DNA from: Plumapathes pennacea | Taxonomy: Eukaryota > Cnidaria > Anthozoa > Antipatharia > Myriopathidae | Length of the DNA stretch: 64,000 nucleotides | Direction: 5' to 3' | Assembly (NCBI GenBank): GCA_964036295.1 | Contig: OZ038464.1 | Coordinates: forward strand, 11,332,001-11,396,000 | Shown: positions 48,141 through 58,829 of the stretch, in pieces | How positions within the stretch are numbered: position 1 is the stretch's first letter | How the letters are laid out: each line of letters starts with the position of its first letter | Translations under genes and position numbers: made by a program | The notes under the pieces: model-generated | The model's database searches: none | Seen by the model: the letters and a program-made list of their open reading frames with translations, nothing else | What the model was told of the DNA's origin: nothing

Positions 48141-49879
48141 CTAGCGGGACCCCCGTAAAATACGGGGATCGGATTTCTTTTTTTCCTAATATTTTTTCTG
48201 TTTTTCTTTTCCGTTTTGAATTCCATTTCAAGCATCTCGAACGCAGTTTACCGCGTCAAAGTACAAATTTCTGTAGTGCATGTATACCACTCGACCGTAC
48301 TCGACTCGTCGAACCACCGATCGGTCGACATCAAAATCTCCCCGTTTTTAAGCTCGCGTTCAGCACGAAGTGCTGAAAAGCGAAGCTTCATGCGATCCAG
48401 TCAATTGGAATGTGTCCCGGTGCTGTCAACAATGGATTCCAAATATGGAAGTCGTTCTGTTCCCAATTTTGGCAGTATCGATCTTACCGAAACGCAACAA
48501 AATCGAGAACGCGATCGTCGAAGTAGTTTTTGCGGTGGCATTTTTAAGCATTCCACCTTATTGCAGTTAAGACTGCGTCAGTCAGTCAGTCCGTCATGCT
48601 GTGTCAACAATTGCCTTTGAAGTTTGAGCATCAGCGAATACGCATGAAGAAACGAAGAGTTATGGAGTTATTTTGATTGTTATCATTGTATTCCTGAATT
48701 GCTAGTAGATCTGTTGCACTTCAGAACCATTATCACAGAGGTTTTGGTAAATTCTCGGTTTGACAAGCGTAAGTCAAAGTTGAAAGACCCGTGACCACTG
48801 ACAGCCCTGATCGCGATCAAGTGACTTCAGCTTGTCGAAATATTTCTATCGTTTGATTATATTTGCTTTGCTTCGCATAGTTTTCGCCAACAATGAAAAA
48901 TGCTGTAGAGAACCGAGAGAAGAAGAATTCGAAAATGAATTTGACCAAAACCGCAAGTAATGTCAACAAGTTATCAGATTTCATTTAAACTTATTAGACT
49001 TGAAACTCAGCCAAAAGAAGAAAGGCGTGTTTTCTTTAAGCACGTATTTAGCTTGAATGCAGCCCAGGCTGGAGTATCATGGCCTCTGATGAATATGTAG
49101 ATGTTGAACATAAGCTGTGCATGACATGAGTAATGAAGCCACGGATAGACTTTTTTCAGTGCGACTCCGGAAGGTCTCCTTCCGGTTCAAAGATTTGGAC
49201 TCGGTGAAGAATTTTAAATTCTCCCATTTCGAGCGTCTAAGTTTTATAATTTTCACCCTCTGCCGCCTCGTAAATAAGGGTTTTCAAAACTGAGACTAAA
49301 TCGAATACACGGTTCAGCAAAAGTGGAGGCCCGCGGAAACGGATGCGAACTTCCACATACCTAAAATTGAGCAATTTTTACGATGTGGCCTTGAGCCAGT
49401 TCTATTTAATACCCACTCCCGCAAATTTTACCACGAGCTTACAGCTGCCTTGCTGCTTTGATTCAAACATGCGGCCATCCAGACACCTGACAGCTGAAAT
49501 TCTTTTTCTAAAGTCAAACGGGATTCTCACCTTCAGTAATCGCGTCCCGTGGGCTTGGTTGAAAGGGTACGGTCGAGAAGATTTCTGGCTTGCTTTTCCC
49601 GGCGATTCAGTTCAAATTGACGATAAAGTAATTATGACTAACGATCGTACGCGAGCATTACTGTGGCGTCAGAAATTCAAAGGACGATAAAGTAATTATG
49701 ACTAACGATCGTACGCGAGCAATACTGTTGCGTCAGAAATTTAAATCACGCATTATCTAATTACCGGTTTAATTTGTTACGTCACCAATCGAAATTATAT
49801 CAATTTGTTACACACACACACACACACACACACACATGAGCCGCGGTCAGCGGTTGCTAAGCGTATTATTATATAGAGA
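48141..49879 (-). mobile_element. Helitron unit 1, with 1.1 kb of extra sequence
   Basis: Minus strand: starts TCTCTATATAATAATACGC, has a (TG)n run, and ends CCCCGTATTTTACGGGG, then gtcccgctag. The other units are about 600-650 bp. This one is 1,739 bp because about 48,350-49,467 is present only here, between the ccccgttttt and aacatgcgg landmarks of the other units. The extra piece contains a ttttttcag acceptor-like site near 49,160 and several short open frames, none recognised. It may be captured host DNA. Confidence 0.8.
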
Positions 49880-50404
49880 CTAGCAGGACCCCCGTAAAAT
49901 ACGGGGATCGGGTGATCGAATTTCTTTTTTCCTAATATTCTTTGTCTTTTTTTTCCTTTTTGAATTCCATTTTGAGCATCTCGAACTCAATTTCAACCGT
50001 ATTCGACTGTTTACCGCGTCAAAATACATACGTCCCTGTAGCGCATGTACCACTCGACCGTACTCGACTCGTCGAACCACCGATCGTCCGACATCCAAAT
50101 CTTACCGTTTTTCGAACATGCGGTAGCATCGCCCCGCCATCCAGTCAGTTGACACTCTGAAATTCTCTTTCTAAACTCAAACGGGATTCTCACCTTCAGT
50201 AATCGCGTCCCGTGGGCTTGGTTGAAAGGCAGCGGTCGAGAAGATTTCTGGCCTGCTTTTCCCGGCGATTCAATTCGAATTGACGATACAGTAATTATGA
50301 CTAACGATCGTACGCGAGCATTGGTTGCGTCAGAAATTCAAACCACGCATTATCTAATTACCGGTTTAATTTGTTACGTCACCAATCGAAATTATATCAA
50401 TTTG

Positions 50405-50444
<40 letters not shown>

Positions 50445-50486
50445 GAGCCGCGGTCAGCGGTTGCTAAGCGTATTATTATATAGAGA
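49880..50486 (-). mobile_element. Helitron unit 2 (607 bp)
   Basis: Complete from TC to CTAG on the minus strand, joined directly (CTAG|TC) to both neighbours. Contains a (TG)n run at about 50,407-50,442 on the opposite strand. Very similar to units 3 and 7. No transposase or helicase frame, so it is non-autonomous. Confidence 0.85.
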
Positions 50487-51010
50487 CTAGCAGGACCCCC
50501 GTAAAATACGGAGATCGAGTGATCGAATTTCTTTTTTCCTAATATTTTTTGTCTTTTTTTTCCTTTTTGAATTCCATTTTGAGCATCTCGAACTCAATTT
50601 CAACCGTATTCGACCGTTTACCGCGTCAAAATACATACGTCCCTGTAGCGCATGTACCACTCGACCGTACTCGACTCGTCGTACCACCGATCGTCCGACA
50701 TCCAAATCTTCCCGTTTTTCGAACATGCGGCAGCATCACCCCGCCATCCAGTCAGTTGACACTCTGAAATTCTTCTTCTTAACTCAAATGGAACTCTCAC
50801 CTTCAGTAATCGCGTCCCGTGGGCTTGGTTGAAAGGCAGCGGTCGAGAAGATTTCTGGCCTGCTTTTCCCGGCGATTCAATTCGAATTGACGATACAGTA
50901 ATTATGGCTAACGATCGTACGCCAGCATTGGTGGCGTCAGAAATTCAAACCACGCATTATCTAATTACCGGTTTAATTTGTTGCGTCACAATCGAAATTA
51001 TATCAATTTG

Positions 51011-51047
<37 letters not shown>

Positions 51048-51088
51048 AGCCGCGGTCAGCGGTTGCTAAGCGTATTATTATATAGAGA
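50487..51088 (-). mobile_element. Helitron unit 3 (602 bp)
   Basis: Complete TC to CTAG unit, near-identical to unit 2. Its 5' end at 51,088 is followed by TA before the CTAG of unit 4, unlike the direct join on its other side. Confidence 0.85.
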
Positions 51089-51090
51089 TA

Positions 51091-52051
51091 CTAGCGGGAC
51101 CCCCGTAAAATACGGGGATCGGATTTCTTTTTTCTAACCCTAACATCAAAATCTCTCTGTAGTACATAATCGATCGACATCAAAAGCTCCCCGTTTTTCG
51201 AAATTCTTTTCTTTCTTTTCTCCTTTTTGAATTCAATTTCGAGCATTTCAAACGCAGTTTACCGCGTCAAAGTACAAATGTCCCTGCAGTGCATGTACCA
51301 CTCAATCATACTCGACTCGTCGAACCACCGATCGTCCGTCATCAAAATCCTCCCGTTTTTCGAACATGCGGCAGCATCACCCCGCCATCCAGTCAGTTGA
51401 CACTCTGAAATTCTATTTCTGCACTAAGACGGAATTCTCACCTTCAGTATTCGCGTCCTCGGAAAGGCTACGGTCGAGAAGATTTCTGGCTTGCTTGTTT
51501 GCTTGCTTGATTCAATTCGAATCGACGATATGGTAATTATGACTAACGAGTAGGCAAGCATTGGTTGCGTCAGAAATTCAAACACATTATCTAATTACCG
51601 GTTTAATTTGTTACGTCACAAATCGAAATTATATCAATTTGTACTCGACTCGTCGAACCACCGATCGTCCGACATCAAAATCTTCCCGTTTTTCGAACAT
51701 GCGGCAGCATCACCCCGCCATCCAGACATCCTGACAGCTGAAATTCTCTTTCTAAACTCAAACGGAATTCTCACCTTCAGTAATCGCGTCCCGTGGGGCT
51801 TGGTTGAAAGGTAACGATCGAGAAGATTTCTGGCTTGCTTGTCCCGGCGATTCAATTCGAATTGACGGTATAGTAATTATGACTAACGAGTACGCGAGCA
51901 TTAATGTTGCGTCAGAAATTCAAACCACGACATTATCTAATTACCGGTTTAATTTGTTACGTCACCAATCGAAATTATATTAATTTGTTACACACACACA
52001 CACACACATGAGCCGCGGTCAGCGGTTGCTAAGCGTATTATTATATAGAGA
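51091..52051 (-). mobile_element. Helitron unit 4, fused composite (961 bp)
   Basis: Begins with a normal CTAG hairpin end and finishes with a normal 5' TC end, but near 51,640 the text jumps from atatcaatttgta straight to ctcgactcgtcgaacc. The TG run, 5' end and next 3' end expected between them are missing. Two units have been fused with loss of the junction. The left part has the longer interior with a doubled aattctttt block, as in units 5 and 6. Confidence 0.75.
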
Positions 52052-52053
52052 TA

Positions 52054-52694
52054 CTAGCGGGACCCCCGTAAAATACGGGGATTGGATTTCTTTTTTCTAA
52101 CCCTAACATCAAAATCTCTCTGTAGTACATAACCACTCGACTGTACCACTCGGTGAATTGCCGATCAATCGACATCAAAAGCTCCCCGTTTTTCGAAATT
52201 CTTTTCTTTCTTTTCTCCTTTTTGAATTCAATTTCGAGCATCTCAAACGCAGTTTACCGCGTCAAAGTACAAACATCCCTGCAGTGCATGTACCACTCGA
52301 TCATACTCGACTCGTCGAACCACCGATCGTCCGACATCAAAATCCTCCCGTTTTTCGAACATGCGGCAGCATCACCCCGCCATCCAGTCAGTTGACACTC
52401 TGAAATTCTATTTCTACACTAAGACGGGATTCTCACCTTCAGTATTCGCGTCCTCGGAAAGGCTACGGTCGAGAAGATTTCTGGCTTGCTTGTTTGCTTG
52501 CTTGATTCAATTCGAGTTGACGATAAGGTAATTATGACTAACGACTACGCGAGCATTGGTTGCGTCAGAAATTCAAATACATTATCTAATTACCGGTTTA
52601 ATTTGTTACGTCACCAATCGAAATTATCAATTTGTTACACACACACACACATGAGCCGCGGTCAGCGGTTGCTAAGCGTATTATTATATAGAGA
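52054..52694 (-). mobile_element. Helitron unit 5 (641 bp)
   Basis: Complete TC to CTAG unit, separated from unit 4 by TA, with a short (TG)n. The interior carries the doubled sub-repeat also seen in the fragment at 18,136-18,478. Confidence 0.82.
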
Positions 52695-53378
52695 CTAGCG
52701 GGATCCCCGTAAAATACGGGGATTGGGAAGACTAGCGGGACCCCCGTAAAATACGGGGATTGGATTTCTTTTTTCTAACCCTAACATCAAAATCTCTCTG
52801 TAGTACATAACCACTCGACTGTACCACTCGGTGAATTGCCGATCGATCGACATCAACGCTCCCCGTTTTTCGAAATTCTTTTCTTTCTTTTCTCCTTTTT
52901 GAATTCAATTTCGAGCATCTCAAACGCAGTTTACCGCGTCAAAGTACAAACGTCCCTGCAGTGCATGTACCACTTGATCATACTCGACTCGTCGAACCAC
53001 CGATCGTCCGACATCAAAATCTTCCCGTTTTTCGAACATGCGGCAGCATCAGCCCCTTATCCAGACACCTGAGAGCTGAAATTCTATTTCTACACTAAGA
53101 CGGAATTCTCACCTTCAGTATTCGCGTCCTCGGAAAGGCTACGGTCGAGAAGATTTCTGGCTTGCTTTTCCCGGTGATTCAGTTCGAATTGATGGCATAG
53201 TAATTATGACTAACGATCGTACGCGAGCATTAATGTTGCGTCAGAAATTCAAATACATTATCTAATTACCGGTTTAATTTGTTACGTCACCAATCCAAAT
53301 TATCAATTTGTTACACACACACACACACACACACATGAACCGCGGTCAGCGGTTGCTTAGCGTATTATTATATAGAGA
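52695..53378 (-). mobile_element. Helitron unit 6 with a doubled 3' end
   Basis: The 3' hairpin end occurs twice: a 36-bp stub (52,695-52,730), then the full end from 52,732. The remainder, 52,732-53,378, is a normal unit of 647 bp with doubled interior. The stub may mark a nested insertion next to an old terminus or slippage during copying. Confidence 0.8.
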
Positions 53379-53904
53379 CTAGCTGGACCCCCGTAAAATA
53401 CGGAGATCGGGTGATCGAATTTCTTTTTTCCTAATATTTTTTGTCTTTTTTTTCCTTTTTGAATTCCATTTTGAGCATCTCGAACTCAATTTCAACCTTA
53501 TTCGACTGTTTACCGCGTCAAAATACAAATTTTCCTGTAGCGCATGTACCAATCGACCATACTCGACTCGTCGAATCACCGATCGTCCGACATCCAAATC
53601 TTCCCGTTTTTCGAACATGCGGCAGCATCACCCCGCCATCCAGACATCCTGACAGCTGAAATTCTTTTTCTAAACTCAAAATGGAATTCTCACCTTCAGT
53701 AATCGCGTCCCGTGGGCTTGGTTGAAAGGCAGCGGTCGAGAAGATTTCTGGCCTGCTTTTCCCGGCGATTCAGTTCCAATTGACGATACAGTAATTATAT
53801 GACTAACGAGTACGCGAGCATTTGTGGCGTCAGAAATTCAAACCACGCATTATCTAATTACCGGTTTAATTTGTTACGTCACCAATCGAAATTATATCAA
53901 TTTG

Positions 53905-53961
<57 letters not shown>

Positions 53962-54002
53962 AGCCGCGGTCAGCGGTTGCTAAGCGTATTATTATATAGA
54001 GA
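53379..54002 (-). mobile_element. Helitron unit 7 (624 bp), end of the array
   Basis: Last unit, with the longest TG run (about 53,908-53,959). Its 5' TC end lies at 54,002 and is preceded on the minus strand by A, fitting the A|T insertion rule of Helitrons. Non-Helitron sequence follows. Confidence 0.85.
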
Positions 54003-54072
54003 TAATTATCTTATTTTGGACAACTTTTTTATTGTGCAGTTCAAGGTGAAAATTAAGAGTACAGGTACCTCT

Positions 54073-54613
54073 TGTAACGAACCGAGTGGAAGTAGGCCGA
54101 GAGAGAGAAACCAAGTCGTGTCGAAGCGAGGAGCGCAGAAGTTCGGGAGCCGGGCGTTACGCGAGTCGAAACAAGCACTTCAACTGAGTCTTGAACTGAA
54201 TGCGTTTATTGGACTAAAATCACCGATTTATATATGCTCTTAGCTTAGCTAGCAGCACGTACACAAGCTAGGATGGGCTAGCACATTTCCTGACTTGTAA
54301 ACAAGTTAATTAAGGTCAAAGCCACAACACGATTAGGGTCAGAAAGCATTTCCGCGGCACAACTGGTTACAAAGGTTAGCGAACGTGTGAAAGCGTTAGG
54401 CTGTTAGAACTCAACCTACCAGCTGACAATCTATGAGTCATCTATTAGTTAGGCCGAGCACGTCCGAGCTACGCCTTTCCTGAGACTCCTCAGGTGTACA
54501 TTCCGACATGGTTACTACACGAATATCTCACAGCGCGTGCGCGAAGCTTACGTATAACCTATTACTTAATTAGTAACGCGATCGTAAATATGCGTGACCT
54601 AAGGTTCGCTACA
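54073..54613 (-). mobile_element. Solo LTR of a retroelement (fossil)
   Basis: 541 bp between TG and CA, with inverted termini TGTAACGAACC and GGTTCGCTACA, flanked by a 4-bp duplication CTCT (54,069-54,072 and 54,614-54,617). On the minus strand a catatataaatcg TATA-like site precedes an AATAAA, which sets the orientation. No internal coding region and no second LTR are present, so it is a solo LTR left by recombination. Family not determined; Gypsy-like is possible from the duplication length. Confidence 0.7.
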
Positions 54614-54617
54614 CTCT

Positions 54618-55800
54618 CTTTTACAAAAAAGCCACTGCAGCTACTAACTGCTTTTTGGCTACTTGGATGATGCTGCTACTTGAGAGAGTTGGCTGTGTTT
54701 ATTTATTTACCAACTGATAGCAGACCACCCAGTATTTAGTAAATTCTGATTTTGGTAGCAATTAGTAAACTGTTAGAAGTTAATGCAGTTCACGGCATTT
54801 TGATACCCCACAAATGTAGCTGGTCTATTAAACTGCTGGGACCATTTTAAGTGCAAATGAAGTAGCAATAATTGTGATTATTATTATTAAGAAGTACAGC
54901 AGTCTCGTGGTTTCCTTACCCTACTCTTTTGTTCTCCCAACTTCCTGCATGTTTAGATGAGGCTATATTACACAGGAATGTGTTATTTTCTTTTATGGAA
55001 CAAGAAATGTTTTTAATTGTAATTATTAGTCAATAAAATGCATCACATATAAGTACGTCAGTATGTAAATATATACTCTCATCTTACACAGTTGTTAAGC
55101 CAATTGGAAAGCAAGTATAGTATTATAGTTGTTTTATAAATCAATCTAACACCAGTTATTGCAGTTGTTTCTCTGTGTCCCCATAACGTTAACCCTATCA
55201 ATGAAACGCTGTTAATGCATTTACATATAGTTATGTACATTCACATACATACATAAACTGTCACTCATCAGTCCAGTTTGATGTGAAAAGGTGCAATAGA
55301 ATATTATATAATATAACAGATGATGCAGGCAACCATTTACAACCATTAAATTAATGTTAGAGTACTTATGCTTGGGAAACTGCATGGAATAAAGTTACCG
55401 CAAATCCTGGAATAAGCGTCCCAGGGGCTTATTTCAAATTTAGGGCAGGGAGGGGTGTGGGGCATTGTAGATTTTATTCAAAGGGGGGCAATTATTTAAT
55501 TTTCCCCAGATCATGGCCAGATGGTCATTATTTTTTGTAATGCATAATAAACATTACAACATAATGCAAGCCATTCAAATAATTCTAATAGAGACACTTC
55601 GTAAATATTTTCATGTAGTTAGTTTGTCAAATGTGTGCACACAAAAAAAATGTCAATAATGCACTTATCAGCAGCTATCACAGGGGGGAGGGGGAGGCGG
55701 GCATTGGCACAATGGCATACCATAAACCAATTCCCGCTACCCAAAAGATAATATTTTTCAATAAAAATTAACACTCTTTAGGATCCTTTTAGACAGATAC
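54618..55800. other. Intergenic, no gene seen
   Basis: AT-rich DNA with no frame or RNA gene I can support. 55,405-55,510 (ggaataagcgtcccaggggc, then a gggaggggtgtggggc run) and 55,680-55,700 are G-rich pieces of the kind found in dispersed repeats. Confidence 0.5.
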
Positions 55801-56115
55801 AAAAGTTGACCCAGTGCCCCCGTCTCAGGCTAAAGAAGTGGCAGCCAAAATAAAAAAATCCTGCGCCATGCCCCCGCAAAAGAGTCTGGGGCAAAATGTT
55901 AAACGGTCGTACCTGACAGAGCAGAGCCTGGAGCGAGATATATCCAATATGGCGGATAAAGATTCGTGTGTGTTGCGGTCTGGCTACACTGTTTTAAAGG
56001 CAAATTAAATGCTGTATGACTGATGTGGTGAACTCAGTAGCACACTATAGTCTGCACTGGGAAGGAGAACTTCACTTTCTGGTATTTTTGCGGAAGGTAG
56101 TAATTTAAATTCAAG
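55801..56115 (+). promoter_or_regulatory. Presumed 5' flank and leader of TFIP11 copy 2
   Basis: The 300 bp before the ATG at 56,116 have mixed composition and contain ccaatatggcggataaag, close to the ATGGCGG core of YY1-type sites common in housekeeping promoters. No TATA box is evident. A short open frame (55,814-56,008) is not recognised and may belong to the leader. Promoter function is inference from position. Confidence 0.35.
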
Positions 56116-56387
56116 ATGGAAGATGAACAAGAGGTGGAAGAGTTTGGGATCACAGACTATGACCTGATGCAAGGATTTGGAATGGGTTTGGGCTACAGAA
56201 AACGGAGGATGACGAAAGAACAAGCGATATATGGAATGTGGGCCGAAAAGGATTCGGATGACGAGGACAGCTTTGTTGGGCGGAAGACGAAAGATTAATC
56301 GAAACCGTTGAACTTTGTCAGTGGTGGTATTGTACAGACGGGAAAGAAAGAAAAAAAAAAAAAAAAAAAAAAAGACGGAAGATGAAG
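56116..56387 (+). pseudogene. TFIP11: TFIP11 copy 2 exon 1
   Basis: The ATG begins MEDEQEVEEFGITDYDLMQG, then MTKEQAIYGMWAEKDSDDED, matching human ENFEITDWDLQ and TKEEATYGVWAERDSDDE. Codon 61 is TAA where human has the Tyr of RDYSAPVNF; the same frame continues SKPLNFVSGG, so the stop is a point change in otherwise preserved code. An A23 run follows; after it the coding sense (TEDE) is in another frame, and exon length from the ATG is 272, one off the length that fits exon 2. Donor GTATTC at 56,388. Confidence 0.8.
56351..56373 (+). repeat. A23 run inside TFIP11 exon 1
   Basis: Twenty-three A in a lysine-rich stretch of the exon. Its length decides the frame into the donor: one base fewer, or two more, would restore phase with exon 2. 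Such runs mutate fast and are often misread. Confidence 0.9.
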
Positions 56388-56429
56388 GTATTCAGTGCAG
56401 TCAATCTTTTCATATTATGACATATGCAG

Positions 56430-56815
56430 AGATAGGAATTTGGGTAGGGGGGTTGCGCCGACTCTATAAAACCCTGACCCTATTCAAGACACAAAAATGG
56501 AAATTTTGCTACCCTGTCTAAGACAAAGTGCTCTAATTTGATACCCTGTTCAAGACTAAGTTTAGATAAGTTAGCCTGCGTTGCATGCGTTTTCACTGGA
56601 GCATACGAAGAAATTGCGCGAAAATGGCGAGAGCAAAAATGTGGTTGAGGGGGGAGGGGAAGAGGAAAAAATCTTCGGAAAATAACCCTGTTTAAGATAC
56701 GAAACTGTAAAATTTGATACCCTGTTTAAGACAGAAGACCATGAAAATGATACCCTATTGGGCGGAACATCCCTATATAGGAAATATATGGGAGTACCTC
56801 CCCCCCCAGGGAGAT
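56430..56815. repeat. Dispersed taccctgtttaagac repeat
   Basis: Blocks such as ctataaaaccctgaccctat, taccctgttcaagactaagt and ataccctgtttaagacagaa recur, and the ends carry G and C runs (gtaggggggttgcg, acctcccccccca). The centre of the foldback transposon at 29,585-30,190 has the same wording. Lies in intron 1 of TFIP11 copy 2. Confidence 0.65.
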
Positions 56816-56872
56816 TGGCATGTGGTATCATTTCGTGTGCCACAATAAAAATAAAATACAACATATTATCAT

Positions 56873-57035
56873 TTAACCCTTTCACTCCCAAGTGTTTTGA
56901 ACAGAATATGGGGAATTTGCCACTTAACTGTATTCACACGCTGATTCAGCTATTGATTCTCACTACATCACTCAAATCTTTTCTCTTTCAAAAGCTGGAA
57001 AAATCTGCATTTTGAGCTTCGGAGTGAAAAGGTTA
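56873..57035. mobile_element. Dispersed MITE-like repeat, copy f, best ends
   Basis: Starts aaccctttcactcccaagtg and ends cttcggagtgaaaaggttaa, a clear inverted repeat that defines the family. The interior has ctattgattctcactacatc and ggaaaaatctgcattttgag, shared with copies a, d and e. Confidence 0.75.
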
Positions 57036-57066
57036 ATACTAGAAGGCATGCCAAGTCAACCTGACT

Positions 57067-58434
57067 CACAGGCAGCCCACAAGGTGTTACTAAGTCACGC
57101 CTGATCGGTCAAGGTCTGATGACGTCACGGCCGATCGGTTAATAAGGATTTGTATGGGGAGATTTTCAAATCACATTTTATGTGTGAAAATAAAACAATC
57201 TTTCTCCTAAAATTCGTCAGATAACATTACGAGTCCTTATTAACCGTTTAAGGTGACTTTCGAGGCGGTTTGGCGCCGATTTAGCGATTTTTTTTTTTGT
57301 GCCGCCCGTCTATGTACATATATTTTGGGAAGGCAGGAAGCCAAATGCCTAAAATCCCCGACTCGCTCTTACATAATCGCCGATTTCTCCCCGAAATCAT
57401 CGCTTAAACGCCATCCGGCTCCGGCACAGAACAGAACGACGACTAGACTTCTCAGACACATCGACATGCAGCCGATAAACGCTGTTTCTCCATGCGAAAA
57501 TGCTAGCGAAAGCTCGGCAACTTCGATTCCTAGATCATCGGACAGTTATGCATGGACCAGAAAAAAACCGTTGGTGTCAATTTGAATCCCCACCACCCCT
57601 CCCCGAGTGACAATTTTTTCAAACGTTCGCTCAAACCGAATGCCAGACCTCACCCGCCTGGGTAAAATTTGACACTTCCGGTGAGTTCCGGCCCAGTGAA
57701 TTTATTTAAACTTCACGTCAGCTTTCGATGAAGCTTTCATTTCGCCGGTGGACGCCGGGCGATCAGTTAAGTTCTGACAGTACGCAATTTTAAATAAATT
57801 CACTGGGCCGGAACTCACCGGAAGTGTCAAATTTTACCCAGGCGGGTGAGGTCTGGCATTCGGTTTGAGCGAACGTTTGAAAAAAATTGTCACTCGGGGA
57901 GGGGTGGTGGGGATTCAAATTGACACCAACGGTTTTTTTCTGGTCCATGCATAACTGTCCGATGATCTAGGAATCGAAGTTGCCGAGCTTTCGCTAGCAT
58001 TTTCGCATGGAGAAACAGCGTTTATCGGCTGCATGTCGATGTGTCTGAGAAGTCTAGTCGTTGTTCTGTTCTGTGCCGGAGCCGGATGGCGTTTAAGCGA
58101 TGATTTCGGGGAGAAATCGGCGATTATGTAAGAGCGAGTCGGGGATTTTAGGCATTTGGCTTCCTGCCTTCCCAAAATATATGTACATAGACGGGCGGCA
58201 CAAAAAAAAAAAATTGCTAAATCGGCGCCAAACCGCCTCGAAAGTCACCTTAAACGGTTAATAAGGACTCGTAATGTTATCTGACGAATTTTAGGAGAAA
58301 GATTGTTTTATTTTCACACATAAAATGTGATTTGAAAATCTCCCCATACAAATCCTTATTAACCAATCGGCCGTGACGTCATCAGACCTTGACCGATCAG
58401 GCGTGACTTAGTAACACCTTGTGGGCTGCCTGTG
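57067..58434. mobile_element. 1.37-kb near-perfect palindromic element
   Basis: Arms 57,067-57,710 and 57,789-58,434 (about 645 bp each) are near-perfect reverse complements around a 78-bp centre. Outer ends are CACAGGCAGCCCACAAGG and its complement; no clear target duplication. Mirror-image open frames (57,253-57,585 plus, 57,915-58,175 minus) arise from the symmetry and I do not count them as genes. Ends starting CACAG are compatible with CACTA/EnSpm-type elements, a weak guess. Near-identity of the arms suggests recent origin or ongoing arm correction. Lies in intron 1 of TFIP11 copy 2. Confidence 0.85.
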
Positions 58435-58644
58435 TCAATATCACTGTACTGATAGCAATACCAGTTGTTTATACAGAACCAGTATTTCATAAAATCGTAT
58501 GCACTCTGAAAATCCCAGTACAAAAATGATCGAAGACTACAACTATATTATTACATGCATTGGTTGGCACTTGCAAAGTCAGAAGGTTCTCTTGGTGACA
58601 TGAGAAGGTTTAGTTTATTTTAATTAGTTTTATTATTATTAAGG

Positions 58645-58670
58645 TTTCACAGGAGAGATCTCCTGTGAAA
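58645..58670. repeat. 26-bp near-perfect palindrome
   Basis: tttcacaggagagatctcctgtgaaa folds on itself with only the centre unpaired. It lies in the intron before exon 2 of TFIP11 copy 2, about 120 bp before the acceptor. Function unknown. Confidence 0.7.
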
Positions 58671-58786
58671 TATTGTGGCCACTGATCTGAAGTTCATTTG
58701 AGTGTCACTTTCTACTAAAATCTCTTGAGTTGATTTATCCTGAAATTTTTTATTCTAGTAAGATTTTTGTGGAGATATTTCCTCAG

Positions 58787-58829
58787 CTTCACAAGAGTTT
58801 GCAAGGAAACTGAAGGATGTAGGAGGGAA
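58787..58829 (+). CDS. TFIP11: TFIP11 copy 2 exon 2 (43 bp)
   Basis: Acceptor atttcctcag, perfect donor gtaagt. It encodes SQEFARKLKDVGG with split codons at both ends (GCT with exon 1, AAA with exon 3). It corresponds to the human linker GFAGGTKSF just before the G-patch. Confidence 0.75.

Noticed and set aside
48216-48620. 134-residue frame in Helitron unit 1
   Set aside because: It starts in the Helitron terminal region and has no recognisable domain; the sequence is reported only as the extra segment of unit 1.
51130-51150. Telomere-like ctaaccctaac
   Set aside because: Fewer than two repeats, recurring only because it lies within Helitron units.
49800-54000. Frames rich in alternating Thr-His
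   Set aside because: Translation of the (CA)n runs at Helitron 5' ends.
55814-56008. 64-codon frame upstream of TFIP11 copy 2
   Set aside because: No ATG at its start and no family recognised; more likely leader or chance.
57253-58175. Two identical 86-110 residue frames on opposite strands
   Set aside because: The identity is forced by the near-perfect inverted repeat; no start context, splice context or domain supports a gene.
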